From positions 1 through 7,255 of the forward strand of contig CAZTZY010000115.1 in NCBI GenBank assembly GCA_964617765.1: DNA of 7,255 nt, given 5' to 3'. Origin of the DNA: CAZTZY01 sp964617765 (lineage in GTDB: Bacteria; Pseudomonadota; Gammaproteobacteria; Pseudomonadales; DT-91). The notes beneath the pieces were generated by a model. It saw nothing but the letters and a program-made list of their open reading frames with translations, made no database searches and was not told the DNA's origin. The position numbers and the translations under genes are program-made. Shown in pieces: positions 5,826 to 7,255 of this stretch; the first letter of the stretch is position 1, and every line of letters begins with the position of its first letter.

Positions 5826-5855
5826 AAGGGTGTCGCACTTCGAAGTTGAATCCGC
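5706..5855 (+). mobile_element. IS30-family element remnant (right end)
   Basis: The remnant includes the transposase C-terminus and a probable right terminal repeat at 5835-5855, beginning GCACTTCGAAG and ending TTGAATCCGC, which starts 9 bases after the transposase stop. The inner CTTCGAAG is palindromic. The left end and the rest of the element are absent. A related orphan end lies at 1366-1386. Confidence 0.65.
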
Positions 5856-5879
5856 TACTTATTAAAGTTACCATTTATA

Positions 5880-7255
5880 TTAAACCACTACAGCTATCAA
5901 AACACAGGTAATTAATAGGCAATCAATAATGTGAGGGGCACCCATCGCAAAAAGAAGGTCATCTAAAAAACTGATAGCACGCAAATACCATGGATAATAG
6001 GCAGAAATAACCTTAACGCTTGGCTCGATAGAACGCACCGCTAGCCGACCACTTTCCACTGCTGCTTCAATACTCCAAAGATCCGTTGTTGTTTTAGTGT
6101 GTGCTCCTGCCAGCAAAAGGTTGGGTACTTGTGTAGCCTGAGTTGGTAGATATGATTCGGTATTCGTTGTATTTACCCATTTCGGTTGTTTTGGTTTAAT
6201 TCCTGTTTGACTAAATAACCATTCATGCCAGACTTCAATTTCCACAATAGGAAAATGATCGAGTCCATGGCCATCATTAGCCGCTTTTATCAGAAAATCC
6301 AACCCCTGACAATTATACAATTGCGCCAAAACTTCTTCTATAAATTGTTCCTTAGTACACTCCACAAGTGGCAATCCATAAACTGGCCCTGGCAGGGTTG
6401 CTACACACGCCGTTCCTGTCCATAATGATTTAATACCCGGCCCAAGGCCAACAGAATCTGACCATACTTGTTCTTGTGCAAAGAGCGTTAGATTAAACTC
6501 AGAATCGGTAATAATTACAGCACTTCGCTTTTGATGCCATACAATAGTGTCCGAGAACCCTATCCGAAATGACACTTGGGTATGCGGGCCATCTTGCACA
6601 AGTGGTTCAAATAAACATAACTGATCTTGACAAGCAAGTTCAGGCGTCCTTTTCAAAATATCAGATGTAGCAAATGGGTTGATTGCTAAAACATACACAT
6701 CGGCCTTAACCTCTATACCCGACTCCAAATAGGCTGCTGTAATATTTTTTCCATCAAAATCAAATCTAAACAGCGATTGTTCCCAAAAAAACTTAACTCC
6801 CTCTTCTTCTAAATAGGCAACCCATTTGTTGAACCAACATTCGTTACTTGGCCCTCGCAAAAGCAACCAACCCTGGGATGAATCATGCACCCAAGCAGGG
6901 CCTTGGTCATCTGCCTTATGCTTATGGGTCATGCCTGAAATAAAATTTTTCCGGAAAAATTGTCCTACTTGGTGAAGCGAAACATTGGTCCAGTCAGACC
7001 CGATCCAAGGCCCAAAAGTAGAACGCCATGTTTTCCATCCAAGGTCAGTTAAAAGTGGTCTCCATTGCTCAGCAGCATTAAGCTTTGAATAATATTCAAA
7101 CGTTCGGCGATGTGCAGTTGCCGCTTTAACCAACAACCAATACAACATAATTTTATCCAAAAATGTCATTCTAGGGGCTGAGCTATATTTAAGTCGTCCA
7201 TTATGAAATAATGTACGCCCTAATAAAAATAAAAAATAAGCCAAATGGAACTTTG
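5880..7255 (-). CDS. FAD-dependent oxidoreductase, amine oxidase/phytoene desaturase-like (N-terminus outside window)
   Basis: This is the C-terminal part, about 457 codons, of a flavoprotein of the amine-oxidase/carotenoid-desaturase type. The frame stays open to the window edge (codons for K-F-H precede the TTG at 7244), so the start and the N-terminal dinucleotide-binding GxGxxG lie outside. Visible features are a mid-protein Rossmann/substrate part including FFWEQSLFRFDFDGKNITAAYLESG and ADVYVLAINPFA, the usual strand before the second FAD contact. The C-terminal FAD motif is NLLLAGAHTKTTTDLWSIEAAVESGRLAVRSI. The tail has an amphipathic stretch (YYPWYLRAISFLDDLLFAMG) and a final hydrophobic segment (IIDCLLITCVLIAVVV), suggesting membrane anchoring and a lipid-like or isoprenoid substrate. 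No carotenoid genes are beside it in the window, so the substrate is open. The 3' end lies 24 bp from the IS30 scar but is apparently undamaged. Confidence 0.8.
   Translation of the reverse strand, partial: KFHLAYFLFLLGRTLFHNGRLKYSSAPRMTFLDKIMLYWLLVKAATAHRRTFEYYSKLNAAEQWRPLLTDLGWKTWRSTFGPWIGSDWTNVSLHQVGQFFRKNFISGMTHKHKADDQGPAWVHDSSQGWLLLRGPSNECWFNKWVAYLEEEGVKFFWEQSLFRFDFDGKNITAAYLESGIEVKADVYVLAINPFATSDILKRTPELACQDQLCLFEPLVQDGPHTQVSFRIGFSDTIVWHQKRSAVIITDSEFNLTLFAQEQVWSDSVGLGPGIKSLWTGTACVATLPGPVYGLPLVECTKEQFIEEVLAQLYNCQGLDFLIKAANDGHGLDHFPIVEIEVWHEWLFSQTGIKPKQPKWVNTTNTESYLPTQATQVPNLLLAGAHTKTTTDLWSIEAAVESGRLAVRSIEPSVKVISAYYPWYLRAISFLDDLLFAMGAPHIIDCLLITCVLIAVVV

Overview
The window looks like a chromosomal stretch of a mid-GC gammaproteobacterium. 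The pointers are a gammaproteobacterial-style MMPL/RND exporter, a REP-associated (Y1/RAYT-type) transposase remnant, a perfect CRP/Vfr-type half-site pair, and an IS30-family scar. The genus cannot be named from the sequence alone. Two genes run off the edges: an MMPL-type exporter on the left (its C-terminal part, plus strand) and an FAD-dependent amine-oxidase/phytoene-desaturase-like oxidoreductase on the right (minus strand, N-terminus outside the window).

Layout. (1) 1-1299: C-terminal part of an RND/MMPL exporter. (2) 1300-1980: an AT-rich accessory patch with an orphan IS30-like end, a REP-like palindrome, and a small nuclease-like gene split by a -1 frameshift in an A-rich tract. (3) 1996-3648: a CRP-like operator followed by a secreted or membrane-anchored bacterial phytochelatin synthase (glutathione gamma-glutamylcysteine transpeptidase/peptidase family) and, 20 bp downstream, a Sir2-family NAD-dependent deacylase. 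The two probably form one transcription unit. (4) 3903-5273: a four-or-five-TM diguanylate cyclase with intact GGDEF and I-site, and, 30 bp downstream, a small HAD-superfamily protein lacking the usual second aspartate of motif I. (5) 5274-5855: a mobile-element graveyard. A minus-strand RAYT transposase fragment carries an in-frame stop and abuts the last 39 codons and right end of an IS30-family element; GGGTGTCC direct repeats lie nearby. (6) 5880-7255: the FAD oxidoreductase.

Functionally, the phytochelatin synthase and Sir2 pair could link periplasmic thiol/glutathione processing or metal stress with NAD-dependent deacylation, possibly under cAMP-receptor control. The cyclase and HAD pair may be a separate signalling unit. 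No CRISPR array, tRNA, rRNA, recognisable riboswitch or obvious complete defence system is visible. The less ordinary items are the phytochelatin synthase/Sir2 unit with its well-placed CRP-like box, the split nuclease-like gene, and the orphan IS30-like end whose sequence matches the one 4.5 kb away.
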